Shown here piece after piece: positions 1-8,467 of a stretch of DNA of 64,000 nucleotides (its first letter is position 1; every line of letters starts with the position of its first letter). This DNA comes from Paenibacillus dendritiformis. GTDB lineage: Bacteria; Bacillota; Bacilli; Paenibacillales; Paenibacillaceae. The notes beneath the pieces are model-generated. The model was not told the origin of the DNA, searched no databases, and saw only the letters and a list, made by a program, of their open reading frames with translations. A program made the position numbers and the translations under genes. The stretch is taken from NCBI RefSeq assembly GCF_945605565.1, contig NZ_OX216966.1, positions 6,254,001 through 6,318,000 of the forward strand, read 5' to 3'.

Positions 1-172
1 AACGCTGCCGCTCCTCTGCCACTTCGTCCATTCGTTCGTCCATTCTTTCGCTCATTCGCTCTTCAGCCTGCCTCTCCGCTCGCCCTCCCGTCAGCCTCTC
101 CGTTAGCCTGTCTGTTCCCCTGTCCGTTGGCCCGTTCACCCCGGCCGGAATTGATTTCGGCGCACTCATCAT
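1..172 (-). CDS. Partial: N-terminus of probable STM4012-type radical SAM protein (runs off left edge)
   Basis: An open frame starts at a double ATG (170-172 and 167-169) 17 bases after the stop of the upstream gene, preceded by a GAGAGGGGAGAGG ribosome site, and stays open to the window edge. Only about 57 residues are visible: a short lead (MMSAPKSIPAGVNG) and then an Arg/Glu-rich stretch built from degenerate repeats (TDRLTERLTGG, RMSERMDERMDE). No radical SAM CxxxCxxC motif falls inside the window. The assignment rests on position: genes for STM4013-, STM4014- and STM4015-type proteins lie directly upstream in the order in which an STM4012-type HemN-like radical SAM gene normally follows. 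That is inference. Confidence 0.5.
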   Translation of the reverse strand, partial: MMSAPKSIPAGVNGPTDRGTDRLTERLTGGRAERQAEERMSERMDERMDEVAEERQR

Positions 173-189
173 GCCTCTCCCCTCTCTCA

Positions 190-972
190 TTACAGAAAAA
201 ACTCCCGGTACGGCACATTCCATACGACCTCGTGCGCAAGGCGATGCCCATGATAACCATCCTCGCCATAGGCGGTGCCGTGATCGGAGAACGCCATGCA
301 GAATGTCCTGCCCCGCTTGCGCAGCGCATCGAACAGAACGCCGAGCTGGCTGTCCACATAGCGCAGCGCCGCCCGCTGCGTCTCGACCGAATCCTCTCTC
401 TCGCCGGGGACGAAATAATGGTTCGGCCCGTGAATCGCGGACACGTTCAGGAACAGGAACAGCCGCTGCCCCGGATCGGCCCGTTCCAGCAGCTTGATCG
501 CATGCTGCACCTGATGCTCGGTGGAGCGGGGATTCGTCACTCCGAAGGTCATGCGCCAATAGCTCTCCTGGAAATAGCCGGGCAGTACTTTGGCCAGCTT
601 GTTCTTTTTCGTGAAGAAAATGACCCCGCCGATGCAAATCGTCCGGTATCCTTCCGCCGCCAGCCCGGAGACGATATCCGGCGCATCGAATTGCCACGTG
701 TACGGATGGGTCTTCAGCCCGGTATTACGCGTATGGAACAGCCGGATATGGGATGCCTTGTCCGTGTTCGCCGGGGTAGGCAGGAAGCCGCCAAAAAAGG
801 CATGGTGCGCCGCATAGGTGAAGCTGCCCGGCGTATGCCGCTTCTCCCACGGGCCGTCCGCGCACAGGTTCGGACAGTTCGCCTCCTCCAGCTTCGCCAC
901 GTCGTACCGCAGCGTGTCGAGCGTTATCATGACAATATCGTGGGTGCCCACGATTTGATTCATATCGATCAT
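190..972 (-). CDS. STM4013/SEN3800-family hydrolase (alkaline phosphatase/sulfatase superfamily)
   Basis: About 260 residues, likely cytoplasmic (no signal peptide). The N-terminal VMITLDTLRYD and the late SDHGTAYGEDGYHGH are the two metal-binding blocks of the sulfatase/phosphopentomutase fold; the CxPxR formylglycine motif of true sulfatases is absent, so it is probably a phosphoesterase-like enzyme of unknown substrate. The start at 972 is chosen because its ATG overlaps the stop of the preceding gene (ATGA) and has AAGGAAG at good spacing; an upstream in-frame start would overlap that gene by 57 bases. It belongs to the conserved but uncharacterised STM4011-STM4015 cluster first seen in Salmonella. 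Substrate unknown. Confidence 0.8.
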   Translation of the reverse strand: MIDMNQIVGTHDIVMITLDTLRYDVAKLEEANCPNLCADGPWEKRHTPGSFTYAAHHAFFGGFLPTPANTDKASHIRLFHTRNTGLKTHPYTWQFDAPDIVSGLAAEGYRTICIGGVIFFTKKNKLAKVLPGYFQESYWRMTFGVTNPRSTEHQVQHAIKLLERADPGQRLFLFLNVSAIHGPNHYFVPGEREDSVETQRAALRYVDSQLGVLFDALRKRGRTFCMAFSDHGTAYGEDGYHGHRLAHEVVWNVPYREFFL

Positions 973-2228
973 CGGTGATTCTTCCTTTCCAGCAGCTGAC
1001 GCATCTGCCATTCGTAGGTGTTCCACCCTTCATATTCGACCCGGTAGAGCAGATCGCCGAAGGGATTGATGTCGACGGCATAGGTCATCCCGCTGCCGCG
1101 CCGGACGAGCACGTCGATTCCCGCAACGGTCGAAGCCGGGAATGACGCCAAGGCCGCTTCCGCGGTCGAGGCTACCGCTTCCGCCATCCCGGAAGCGCTC
1201 ATGCCTTTGTCCATCGGACGGCGCTCATTCCGCAGATGCAGGTTCGTGATCGGGCTGGAGCTGAGCCGCAGGACGGCATGGCAAGCCGACCCGTTCACGA
1301 CGAGTTGGCGCACATCGAATGATTTGCCGTCGAGGCGCTCCTTCGCGATCCAGCGCTCCACGTGAGCCCCTTCCCCGCACAGCCAATCGACCATGCGGCG
1401 AATCACCGCATGGTCCCGGTACTGCCGCAGACGGCCGGAATTGTAAAAGACGGTCTCTCCCGCCCGTTCCTCCATCTCCAGCGTCGTGACCGCCAGCTCG
1501 GCTCCGGTCGCGGGCTGACACTGATACGCGATAACCCCGGCCGCTCCAGAGCCGCAGGCCAGCTTGAGGAAAAGGCGGTGCATGCCGCTCGACCGGATGG
1601 CCGCCTGCAGCTCTTCGTAGCCGGCAATCGAGCCGGCCGGGCCAGGGAGAGCAGGCATGCGCACGCCATGCCGGGATAGATGCTCCCAGCAGCGCCGCTT
1701 GTCGAACATGACCGCGATGTCGGCGGGATCGTTCACCCAGCGCACCGGGATACCGGCAGATAACGCCTGCAGCCGGAGCCGGGCGAGCAAGCGGCAATAT
1801 CCCCGGAACCATTGAGCCGGATAGCGAATCCGCCCATGCTCTTCGGGAAGGCGCCGCGCAGCCTCACCCGGGATGCTCTCTTGCGCCCGGACGCCTGTCT
1901 CGTCCGCGGACCCATTCGGGGCGCCGAGCGCAATCAGCTCCCGCTCGACGGCGGGATGCTCGCCCGGAGCGTCCAGGCGGATGATTGGGCTACCGGCTCC
2001 CGAGCGGCGCAATCGATCCAGCAGTTCCTCCAGCGAGGCGGATCCCTGCAGCAGCTCCTGATAGGTCAGCAGCAGCGCGGGCGCCAGCCCGAATCTGCGG
2101 CGGGCCGCCTGCAGGCCGTCCGTGCGCCGGTTCCCGGCATTGCCGATCAGGATGTACGGCGTATCCGCAACCGTTCCTTCCCCCGCAACAGCCAGCTCAG
2201 TCCGGCGTTCTAGCTCAGACACGTTCAT
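969..2228 (-). CDS. STM4014-family protein (ATP-grasp-like)
   Basis: 419 residues. The middle and C-terminal parts resemble an ATP-grasp enzyme: FDKRRCWEHL (about residues 160-170), LKLACGSGAAGV as a glycine-rich nucleotide loop, KSFDVRQLVVNG and a closing VDINPFGDL metal-binding segment. ATP-grasp proteins couple ATP to ligation of a carboxylate to an amine, so a peptide- or amide-forming step is plausible. It starts 2 bases after the stop of the LRR gene and overlaps the hydrolase gene by 4 bases, indicating translational coupling. The family has no established function. Family assignment is firm from order and motifs; the ligase role is inference. Confidence 0.75.
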   Translation of the reverse strand: MNVSELERRTELAVAGEGTVADTPYILIGNAGNRRTDGLQAARRRFGLAPALLLTYQELLQGSASLEELLDRLRRSGAGSPIIRLDAPGEHPAVERELIALGAPNGSADETGVRAQESIPGEAARRLPEEHGRIRYPAQWFRGYCRLLARLRLQALSAGIPVRWVNDPADIAVMFDKRRCWEHLSRHGVRMPALPGPAGSIAGYEELQAAIRSSGMHRLFLKLACGSGAAGVIAYQCQPATGAELAVTTLEMEERAGETVFYNSGRLRQYRDHAVIRRMVDWLCGEGAHVERWIAKERLDGKSFDVRQLVVNGSACHAVLRLSSSPITNLHLRNERRPMDKGMSASGMAEAVASTAEAALASFPASTVAGIDVLVRRGSGMTYAVDINPFGDLLYRVEYEGWNTYEWQMRQLLERKNHR

Positions 2229-2230
2229 CG

Positions 2231-3070
2231 CTACTCGGTCAGGAACGGATAGCGCCAGTCGTCTTCCGTATCCTGCTGATCGCTGACATCGACGGACAAT
2301 CCGGAATCTTTCCAGCGCTTCACCATCTCGTCCGACATGTAATGGTATTTGAGATCAAGATGCTTCAGCTTCTTGACCCGGGCGCTGGCGAGCAGCGCCT
2401 CTGCGCCTGCATCCGACAAGGTGCCGTATGACAGATCGAGCGTCTCCAGCTGATCCAGAATCGGCGCATCGGCTAGCGCTTGCGCGATCTCGTCCTGAAT
2501 CTCGCTGTCCTTCAATCCGAGATAGGTCAGCTTCGGAAATAAACCGGGTTCTGCTACAGACAGCACGTCATCGAGCGAGCCGGAGAAGCCGTATTCATCC
2601 ACGCCGAGATACAGCTCCAGCTTCCGCAGCTCCGGCAGCTTCGCGTTCCGGATGTCGGCCAGCACCTCTTCCGGCAGTCCGCCGCAAATAATGACCAGCT
2701 CCTGCAGCCGCGCATGCTCCAGAGGCTCCAGCCGCAGGTCCGTGCTTCCTTTGGCCGTGAATGATTCCAGATTCGGAAATGCCTTCAGCAAGGGAGACAG
2801 GTTCGTCTGAATAATCCAGGAGACCTCGCAGTCTTCATAGTCCATATCTCCGATGAACAGCTTTTTCAAGTTCGGGAACCGTTCCCGATTCGCAATCAGG
2901 GTGTCGAGGAAGCTGTCAGGGGAATTCTCGTAGGCCTGCCCCCAGTCGCCGATAATCAAGCTGACAAGCTGCTCGCTATGCTCTCCGGCTGCCAGCTTCT
3001 CGATCAGCGCAGACATTCTCTCTCCGTCTTCATATTCTTCGTATCCAACCGACAAACGAATTTCAATCAT
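2231..3070 (-). CDS. STM4015-family leucine-rich-repeat protein
   Basis: 279 residues, no signal peptide, so cytoplasmic. From about residue 60 onward it is a series of irregular leucine-rich repeats (FPNLKKLFIGDM, LRKLELYL, LTYLGLKD, LETLDLSYG, LKHLDLKYHYM), a horseshoe fold used for protein binding. First gene of the cluster, with a GGGAGGG ribosome site 9 bases before ATG. In this family the LRR protein may act as a scaffold or substrate-binding partner for the ATP-grasp, hydrolase and radical SAM proteins encoded after it; that role is inference. Confidence 0.75.
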   Translation of the reverse strand: MIEIRLSVGYEEYEDGERMSALIEKLAAGEHSEQLVSLIIGDWGQAYENSPDSFLDTLIANRERFPNLKKLFIGDMDYEDCEVSWIIQTNLSPLLKAFPNLESFTAKGSTDLRLEPLEHARLQELVIICGGLPEEVLADIRNAKLPELRKLELYLGVDEYGFSGSLDDVLSVAEPGLFPKLTYLGLKDSEIQDEIAQALADAPILDQLETLDLSYGTLSDAGAEALLASARVKKLKHLDLKYHYMSDEMVKRWKDSGLSVDVSDQQDTEDDWRYPFLTE

Positions 3071-3455
3071 GGATAGCCCTCCCGTGGCGATATTGGACGT
3101 CCTATAGTTTTACGGCAACCTATTATATTTCAACATGCCGGGTAAAAGTCCTGTATCGATTCCACATTTTGGGCCTGAGATGCCGCAAAATGAATCCAAA
3201 GTCACGGGACGGTGGAAATGAATGGTTGATACAATAGAAGTCCCCTCTTCTGTATATTGTTCGCAACCGGGGAAGCGGGGTCCCATGCCCCGTGCTGCTC
3301 TCCTATATGCGAATGGGACAACACAACACGATGCAGATGGGGATACCGCTAACAGCAATTTTGAGGGTCTAAGGCCCCTTCGGGTCTTGCGCTCAAGTTG
3401 CTTGCCTGCTGACCAGGCTACGGCGGCACTCTGTCCGAGACGAAGGAGAAGCCGA
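3071..3455 (+). other. Long leader region with two GC-rich hairpins upstream of the 3456 gene
   Basis: No convincing gene before the ATG at 3456. Two stem-loops are visible on the plus strand: CGGGG/CCCCG at 3276-3292 and AAGGCCC-CTTC-GGGTCTT at 3371-3388, the second about 65 bases before the start codon. The divergent gene at 3070 begins here too, so the promoters of both genes must lie in this interval. I could not match the leader to a riboswitch class. Confidence 0.3.
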
Positions 3456-3839
3456 ATGGAGAATACGACTCTGTGGATTATCATTGGAATTTTGGTGATT
3501 GATATTATCATTGTATTGTGCGTGGTCTCGTCTATCTTGCGCAAGAAAAAGCGTGAAAGACAACAAGAGCATGAAGTGATGACACGAGGCATCCCCGCTT
3601 CCGCCACGATTATGTCCCTCTCGCCGACAACATCCATGATCGATGATCAACCTGTTGTTCTGCTGGCATTGGACGTGGCGATGCCGAACGGAGAATCGTA
3701 TCCAATCGAGATCAGAACAGCCATTCATATGATAAACATTCCGCAATTCCAGGAAGGGGCGCAGATCAACGTCAAAGTGCTGGAGGAACAAGGAACGAAG
3801 CGCGTCGCCGTCCTTGGCACCGGTATGAAGAGCTATTGA
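3456..3839 (+). CDS. Small membrane-anchored protein of unknown function
   Basis: 127 residues. A single N-terminal transmembrane helix (about residues 5-25, LWIIIGILVIDIIIVLCVV) is followed by a very basic stop-transfer (RKKKRERQQ) and a soluble domain of about 90 residues that alternates beta-strand-like segments. The ATG at 3456 is chosen over an in-frame start at 3222 because AAGGAG lies 7 bases before it and the upstream extension is low-quality sequence. The topology suggests N-out, C-in. No family recognised. Convergent to the FAD oxidoreductase gene. Confidence 0.7.
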   Translation: MENTTLWIIIGILVIDIIIVLCVVSSILRKKKRERQQEHEVMTRGIPASATIMSLSPTTSMIDDQPVVLLALDVAMPNGESYPIEIRTAIHMINIPQFQEGAQINVKVLEEQGTKRVAVLGTGMKSY

Positions 3840-3931
3840 TCCGGCCGCCTCTCCCGTGCCGTTCCCGAACCGGTCTTGGCGAGGCGTGCGTGGCGCTTGT
3901 TCAGCGCAACTCGGGCAGGGGGCCGAACATG

Positions 3932-3953
3932 AAAAAGGGGGCCTGCGCCCCCT
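3932..3953 (-). terminator. Intrinsic terminator of the FAD oxidoreductase gene
   Basis: Stem AGGGGG/CCCCCT with a 6-base loop, followed on the minus strand by TTTTT, about 20 bases past the stop codon at 3971. Confidence 0.85.
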
Positions 3954-3970
3954 CTTCCGTCCCGCGCAGA

Positions 3971-5557
3971 CTACATCTCGAAGCCATCCGGCCAATGGAT
4001 CTGGACGCCCTTCTCCTGAATGAGCGACTGGAAGCATTCGAGATGGGATGGCTCCTCATACACTTGATGCGGCGTAACCTGATGCTGCAGCGAATAGGCG
4101 ACCAGATAGCCTGCCGATTCGCCAATGTTCCATTCCGTTGGATGCAGCCGGTAGCTGCCGTTCGACACTTGGGTCGTACCGATATTTTTGCATACCGGCA
4201 ATATATTGGTCATCCGGACAGGCAGCAGGGCGCCCAGCGGAATCTCATATGGATAGCTAGGCAGGTAGAACTTGCGGTGCGAGACCGTCGTCGTATGAAG
4301 ATCCAGATGATAGCTGCCTACGCCGATGCTGTCGGGATAGCGGCGAATTCCTGCCTCTCCCCGCATCTCTTTGCCGACATCGGCTTCGGTAATGGTATAA
4401 CGCGCCTTGATCCGGCGAGATTCCCGAATGTACGGTGCTTTGGCCATGCCATCCTCCGTGCCCAGCACGTCTGTGCGCAAGCGAAAGCCCGGGTAGCCCT
4501 TGCCGCCGTCCGGCCGCGGTATCTCCGTCTGCAGCCAATAGAGAAGCGAGAAGCTCAACTGCTTTGCATTCTCCAGATGCTTCTGCTTCTCCGCCTCGCT
4601 TACGCCGATAATCGAGCCCAGGTAGTAATCGTTCTGCGGCCAGTTGACCAGCGTGATGTCGCTGTCGTAGAAGCCCGGCTCGAACTGGGCCTTGTCGATA
4701 ATCCGCCGGTACGTCCACAGCGGCATTGGATCCTGGCCGTCGGAGAACAGGTTGAATTTGCGGTACTTTGTCGGATCATTGACATTGATCGTATACATGC
4801 TTAACAGAGGATAGATGGACGGCTCCGGAACATACTCCCGCCAGAAATCATATTGCTCCGGCTTCTCGATCGTAAAGTTCCCTTCCGGGAAATAATCGAT
4901 GGCGAAGACATGCGTGAACGACTGAATATCAAGCGGATTCGCCTGCTCTGACGCATGCAGTTCGCCCGTCTCCGTGCGGGACTCGGCCCCGATCACATGC
5001 TCCACCCCGGCGAGCGGCAGCAGGTCGCCGCACTCGGTCGCGTCGAGGAAGTATGAACCTCTCAGGCGGGTCAACTGCTGCGTGCGCACATGCGATACCG
5101 TGACCGAACGGACGATGTCGCCTTCCGTCTCTGCCTCGACCGGACTCGTCTCGTAGAGAATCGTAATCCTGCCGCTGCTCGTATACGGCGCCAGCATGTC
5201 ATGCAGCACGCGCAAGGCCACCTTCGGCTCATGGCAGAGGCGGCTGACCCATCCCCGTCCGGGATTGAGCAGGGGATTATCCGCCGCTTGCTCGGTAAGC
5301 GGATAGTTCGCCCGGTAATAAGCACGCAATCGCTCGCGGATCTCCCGGTATGTACGGGTGCAGCCCATGGTCTCAATGACCTTGTGCTCATCGGGAGGAA
5401 CCGCCTGCGACGTCAATTGACCGCCGATCCAATCCGTCTCTTCCGTCATCACCACACGCAGTCCCATTCCGGCGGCGGACAAGGCAGACGCGACGCCCCC
5501 CAATCCTCCGCCAATGATTACGACATCGGCCTGGATGTCATCCTTAACCAGTTTCAT
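3971..5557 (-). CDS. FAD-dependent oxidoreductase (PF12831-type)
   Basis: 528 residues. The N-terminus has a Rossmann dinucleotide-binding loop, ADVVIIGGGLGGVASALSA, followed by an acidic residue at the end of the second strand (VVMTEETDWIGGQLTSQ), and ATECGDLLPLAG later, the pattern of the FAD_oxidored family. No signal peptide, so cytoplasmic. Members oxidise small organic substrates, but specificity cannot be read here. Start has GGGAGGG 9 bases upstream. It stands alone on the minus strand, next to a divergent sugar-isomerase-like gene, which would fit carbohydrate metabolism. A paralogue of the same family lies at 49194-50552. Confidence 0.8.
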   Translation of the reverse strand: MKLVKDDIQADVVIIGGGLGGVASALSAAGMGLRVVMTEETDWIGGQLTSQAVPPDEHKVIETMGCTRTYREIRERLRAYYRANYPLTEQAADNPLLNPGRGWVSRLCHEPKVALRVLHDMLAPYTSSGRITILYETSPVEAETEGDIVRSVTVSHVRTQQLTRLRGSYFLDATECGDLLPLAGVEHVIGAESRTETGELHASEQANPLDIQSFTHVFAIDYFPEGNFTIEKPEQYDFWREYVPEPSIYPLLSMYTINVNDPTKYRKFNLFSDGQDPMPLWTYRRIIDKAQFEPGFYDSDITLVNWPQNDYYLGSIIGVSEAEKQKHLENAKQLSFSLLYWLQTEIPRPDGGKGYPGFRLRTDVLGTEDGMAKAPYIRESRRIKARYTITEADVGKEMRGEAGIRRYPDSIGVGSYHLDLHTTTVSHRKFYLPSYPYEIPLGALLPVRMTNILPVCKNIGTTQVSNGSYRLHPTEWNIGESAGYLVAYSLQHQVTPHQVYEEPSHLECFQSLIQEKGVQIHWPDGFEM

Positions 5558-5837
5558 TTCCTAATCCCTCCCTTTGATGTTAAATTCATGTATACTATAG
5601 CACATCCTTCCGGCTCATTTCTCTCCTGCTTCCGATTCAAAAAGAAATTCCTCCTATCTTTTACCCGCTGCCAGACTCTCGAATCCTACAAAAAAATCGT
5701 TCGAAAAAGCCGGGGGAAATTCGACACCATTAGCATTTGAAGGGAGTCCGGTCTTATTTACACCTTCCCATTCCAATGATAGAGTAAGGGCAAAGTTCCC
5801 ATGCAACCATCCTCATCGTATTGGAGGCGAGCAACCT

Positions 5838-6659
5838 ATGTCCGAAGCCCACTCTCCATGGAAGCTGGGCACGTATTGGTACGACAAGGAATCGGTATCG
5901 CTTATGCAGGTAAAAGAAGCCGGCATCGCTTGTATTGAGCTGAATCTGGATAACGATATCCTTCCAGAGGAAGCGCTTACTCCCGCCATGCGCACACGTT
6001 ACCAGCAGGCCGTGGATGCCGCCGGGAAGGCCGGTATCGAGATCTGGTCGGTTCATCTGCCCTTCGGGAACCCGTGGGACATCTCGGCATTCAATGATGC
6101 CGAGAGAATGGCCATCATCGAGGCCCACACTCACGTGATGGATTGGGCGCGAGACTGGGGCGCGCAGGTGGTCGTCATTCATCCCAGCTTCGAGCCGATT
6201 CCCGATGAGCAGCGGGAGCAGCGGTTGAAGCTGGCTGCGGCTTCCGTGCGCGAGTTAAGCGAACGGGCCCACGCGCGCGGCCTGAAGCTAGCCGTCGAGG
6301 ATCTGCCTCGATCCTGCCTCGGCCGGGACAGCGCCGAGATTGCCGCCTTGATCAGCAGCGCGCCGCACGCTGTCGTCTGCTGCGATACGAACCATCTGCT
6401 GACGGAGAAGCCGGAAGAATTCATCCGCTCCATCGGGAGTCGCATCGGCACCCTGCATATCTCGGATTATGACGGCGTCGATGAGCGCCACTGGATTCCC
6501 GGCCGGGGCATCGTGAATTGGCCGGAAGTGCTTCAAGCGCTAATGGACAGCGGGTACGGCGGTCCCTTCATGTTCGAAGCGAACTACAAGGATCCCCATG
6601 ATCTGGTACAATGCTACCAAGGGCTGATGAAGCTTGTCAGCGACGCACGCGCGCCGTAG
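5838..6659 (+). CDS. Sugar phosphate isomerase/epimerase-like TIM-barrel protein
   Basis: 273 residues of the AP_endonuc_2/xylose isomerase-like TIM-barrel family. Recognisable metal-ligand blocks: WSVHLPFG (strand 2), VVIHPSFEP (strand 4), LAVEDLP (Glu), VVCCDTNHLL (Asp/His), TLHISDYDG (His) and FMFEANY (Glu), in the right order for one divalent-metal site. Typical substrates are sugars or inosose-like polyols. It starts with GGAGG 9 bases before ATG. Divergent from the FAD oxidoreductase. Whether it acts with the iol genes 10 kb away is unknown. Confidence 0.8.
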   Translation: MSEAHSPWKLGTYWYDKESVSLMQVKEAGIACIELNLDNDILPEEALTPAMRTRYQQAVDAAGKAGIEIWSVHLPFGNPWDISAFNDAERMAIIEAHTHVMDWARDWGAQVVVIHPSFEPIPDEQREQRLKLAAASVRELSERAHARGLKLAVEDLPRSCLGRDSAEIAALISSAPHAVVCCDTNHLLTEKPEEFIRSIGSRIGTLHISDYDGVDERHWIPGRGIVNWPEVLQALMDSGYGGPFMFEANYKDPHDLVQCYQGLMKLVSDARAP

Positions 6660-6676
6660 CCCCGGCTGTGCTGACC

Positions 6677-6716
6677 AACGAGACGAGCCAGATCCGAACT
6701 CGGCTCTGGCTTGTTG
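6677..6716. terminator. Stem-loop between convergent genes
   Basis: AGCCAGA/TCTGGCT with outer CAAC/GTTG; only weakly T-rich on either side. It sits between the ends of the TIM-barrel gene and the response regulator gene and may end both. Confidence 0.45.
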
Positions 6717-6724
6717 TCAGGCTT

Positions 6725-7330
6725 TTATAACCATCCCTTGGACCTTGCGATCTCGATGGCCTCGATGCGCGTCCTGGCCTCCAGCTTGTTCATGATGCTG
6801 GACAAGTAATTGCGCACGGTTCCGTAAGATAAATACAGCGCCGACGCGATCTCATTCGCAGTGCGCCCTTCGGCGGCAAGCTTCAAAATCTCCCGCTCCC
6901 GCTCGGTCAGCGGGTTGTCTTCTTCGCGAATCACGGCAAAGGCGAGCTCCGGCGAAATCTCCCGCTCGCCCCGCATCACGTTGCGAATTGCGGCGGCAAG
7001 CCGTTCGCTCGGCTCATCCTTCAGCAGATAGCCTTGCACCCCGGCCTTCACGGCCCGTTCGAAATATCCCGGCCGGCCAAAGGTCGTCAAAATAATAACC
7101 CGGCAATTCAAGTGCCGGAGCTTCAGCTCTTCGGCTACATCCAGGCCGCTCTTGGTCGGCATCTCAATGTCCATCAGACAGACATCCGGCTCCAGCCTCG
7201 CGATCAGAGCCAGAGCCTCCTCCCCGTCGCCTGCCTGCCCAACCACTTCAATATCATCCTCCAGATCAAGGAGAGATGCGAGCGCGCCGCGCAGCATTCG
7301 CTGATCCTCAGCGATAACAATCCTGATCAT
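6725..7330 (-). CDS. NarL/DesR-type response regulator (YvfU-like)
   Basis: 201 residues. Receiver domain (1-120) has the acidic pair ED8-9, phosphoacceptor Asp54 in CLMDIEMP, the switch Thr in ILTTFG and Lys in YLLKDEP. A LuxR-type helix-turn-helix follows (about 137-195: LTEREREILKLAAEGRTANEI). The ATG overlaps the last codon of the histidine kinase gene by 4 bases. It should bind DNA when phosphorylated and most simply controls the ABC exporter genes in the same operon; palindromes before the first gene (10185-10215) are candidate sites. Confidence 0.88.
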   Translation of the reverse strand: MIRIVIAEDQRMLRGALASLLDLEDDIEVVGQAGDGEEALALIARLEPDVCLMDIEMPTKSGLDVAEELKLRHLNCRVIILTTFGRPGYFERAVKAGVQGYLLKDEPSERLAAAIRNVMRGEREISPELAFAVIREEDNPLTEREREILKLAAEGRTANEIASALYLSYGTVRNYLSSIMNKLEARTRIEAIEIARSKGWL

Positions 7331-8463
7331 GCCGCACCTCCTCCGTCCTTACCATCCTTGACGATAATCGGAACCGTTACCGTCAATTGCGTGCCGCTCT
7401 TATCCGAACCCAGCGTCAAGCTTCCATCGATCAAGGCAAGCCGTTCCGACATGCCGTTCAAGCCGTTGCCCATGCCGCTTCCGCTGCACAAGCCGATGCC
7501 GTCGTCCTGGAGACGAATCCGGGCCTCCGCATTCGTCCGCTCGATATGGATGCGGCAGTTCTTCGCGCGGCTGTGCTTAACAATATTGGTGACCGCTTCA
7601 CGGACGCACAGACTGAGCATATTCTGTGTCAGGTCCGGGACTTCCTCCAATGCCAAATCCCCCTTCACCTGAAGCTCGATCCCGGCACTCCCCAGCATGC
7701 GCTCGGCCTCCACCAGTTCCTGAGCAACCGTGACGGCGCGCATGTCGGATACGAGCTCGCGCACCTGCCGCAGCGCGGCCCGGGAGGTCTGGCCAATCTC
7801 CCGGGCTTCCTCCCGTGCCCGATCGGTTTCCTGCTTCGTGATCAGCTTCTCGACCAATTGGCTCTTGAGCGTGATAAGAGACAACGTATGGCCGAGCGTA
7901 TCATGCAGATCTCGGGCGATGCGCATCCGTTCCTCCCGCTTCACCAATTCACGAATCTGTTCGTTCGCCTGGTCCAACTCCTGCTCCAGTTGCTGGCGCC
8001 GATGCATCGACCGCATTCCGAATGGCGAGGCCAGCATGATGGCGATAAACGGAATAAAAAAGATATACTGGGACACATCAATGGCTCGTAAATGGAATAT
8101 CATCGGCAAAAGAATGTACGCGACAAGCACGCCGTACGCAATATTGAATTTTCGCCTATCCTGATAAAATGAGATGAAGTTCGCTGTATAAAAACCAAGA
8201 AACAAATAGTTGGGATTATAGAATGTGAGCAGAATAGCGCTTAACAGCATCTGCAGCGCAATCCAAAAGTCATAGGCCCGGCCCGAAGCGAAATAAAGCT
8301 GCCGATAGGTTACGACGAATAAGGCGAGCATCGCGTAGCCGATGAGTTTCTTCACTCCATGCTCGAATTGCATATTGTAAATAAACAGGGCCATATAGAT
8401 TAACCATATATAAGGATAGAATCCCAACTGTCTGGGAAACAAGCTGAACTTCGTCCGGGACAT
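7327..8463 (-). CDS. DesK/YvfT-type membrane sensor histidine kinase
   Basis: 378 residues. Four to five hydrophobic helices occupy about residues 15-150 with little extracellular sequence, as in DesK-like intramembrane sensors. A coiled coil (155-180) leads to the HisKA_3 H-box, MRIARDLHDTLGH, with His187 the phosphorylation site; the ATPase has REAVTNIVKHS (N box) and LQDDGIG (G1). Starts 4 bases after the permease stop and overlaps the response regulator by 4 bases. Such kinase-exporter operons usually sense membrane stress or a lipophilic compound; the ligand cannot be inferred. Confidence 0.88.
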   Translation of the reverse strand: MSRTKFSLFPRQLGFYPYIWLIYMALFIYNMQFEHGVKKLIGYAMLALFVVTYRQLYFASGRAYDFWIALQMLLSAILLTFYNPNYLFLGFYTANFISFYQDRRKFNIAYGVLVAYILLPMIFHLRAIDVSQYIFFIPFIAIMLASPFGMRSMHRRQQLEQELDQANEQIRELVKREERMRIARDLHDTLGHTLSLITLKSQLVEKLITKQETDRAREEAREIGQTSRAALRQVRELVSDMRAVTVAQELVEAERMLGSAGIELQVKGDLALEEVPDLTQNMLSLCVREAVTNIVKHSRAKNCRIHIERTNAEARIRLQDDGIGLCSGSGMGNGLNGMSERLALIDGSLTLGSDKSGTQLTVTVPIIVKDGKDGGGAA

Positions 8464-8467
8464 GAAC

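Noticed and set aside
127..978. 283-codon plus-strand frame opposite the STM4013-type gene
   Set aside because: Antisense shadow of a gene with clear family motifs, no ribosome site.
3222..3455. Longer N-terminus for the small membrane protein
   Set aside because: The extension is low-complexity with no ribosome site, while AAGGAG precedes the ATG at 3456 and the protein then begins with a normal membrane helix.
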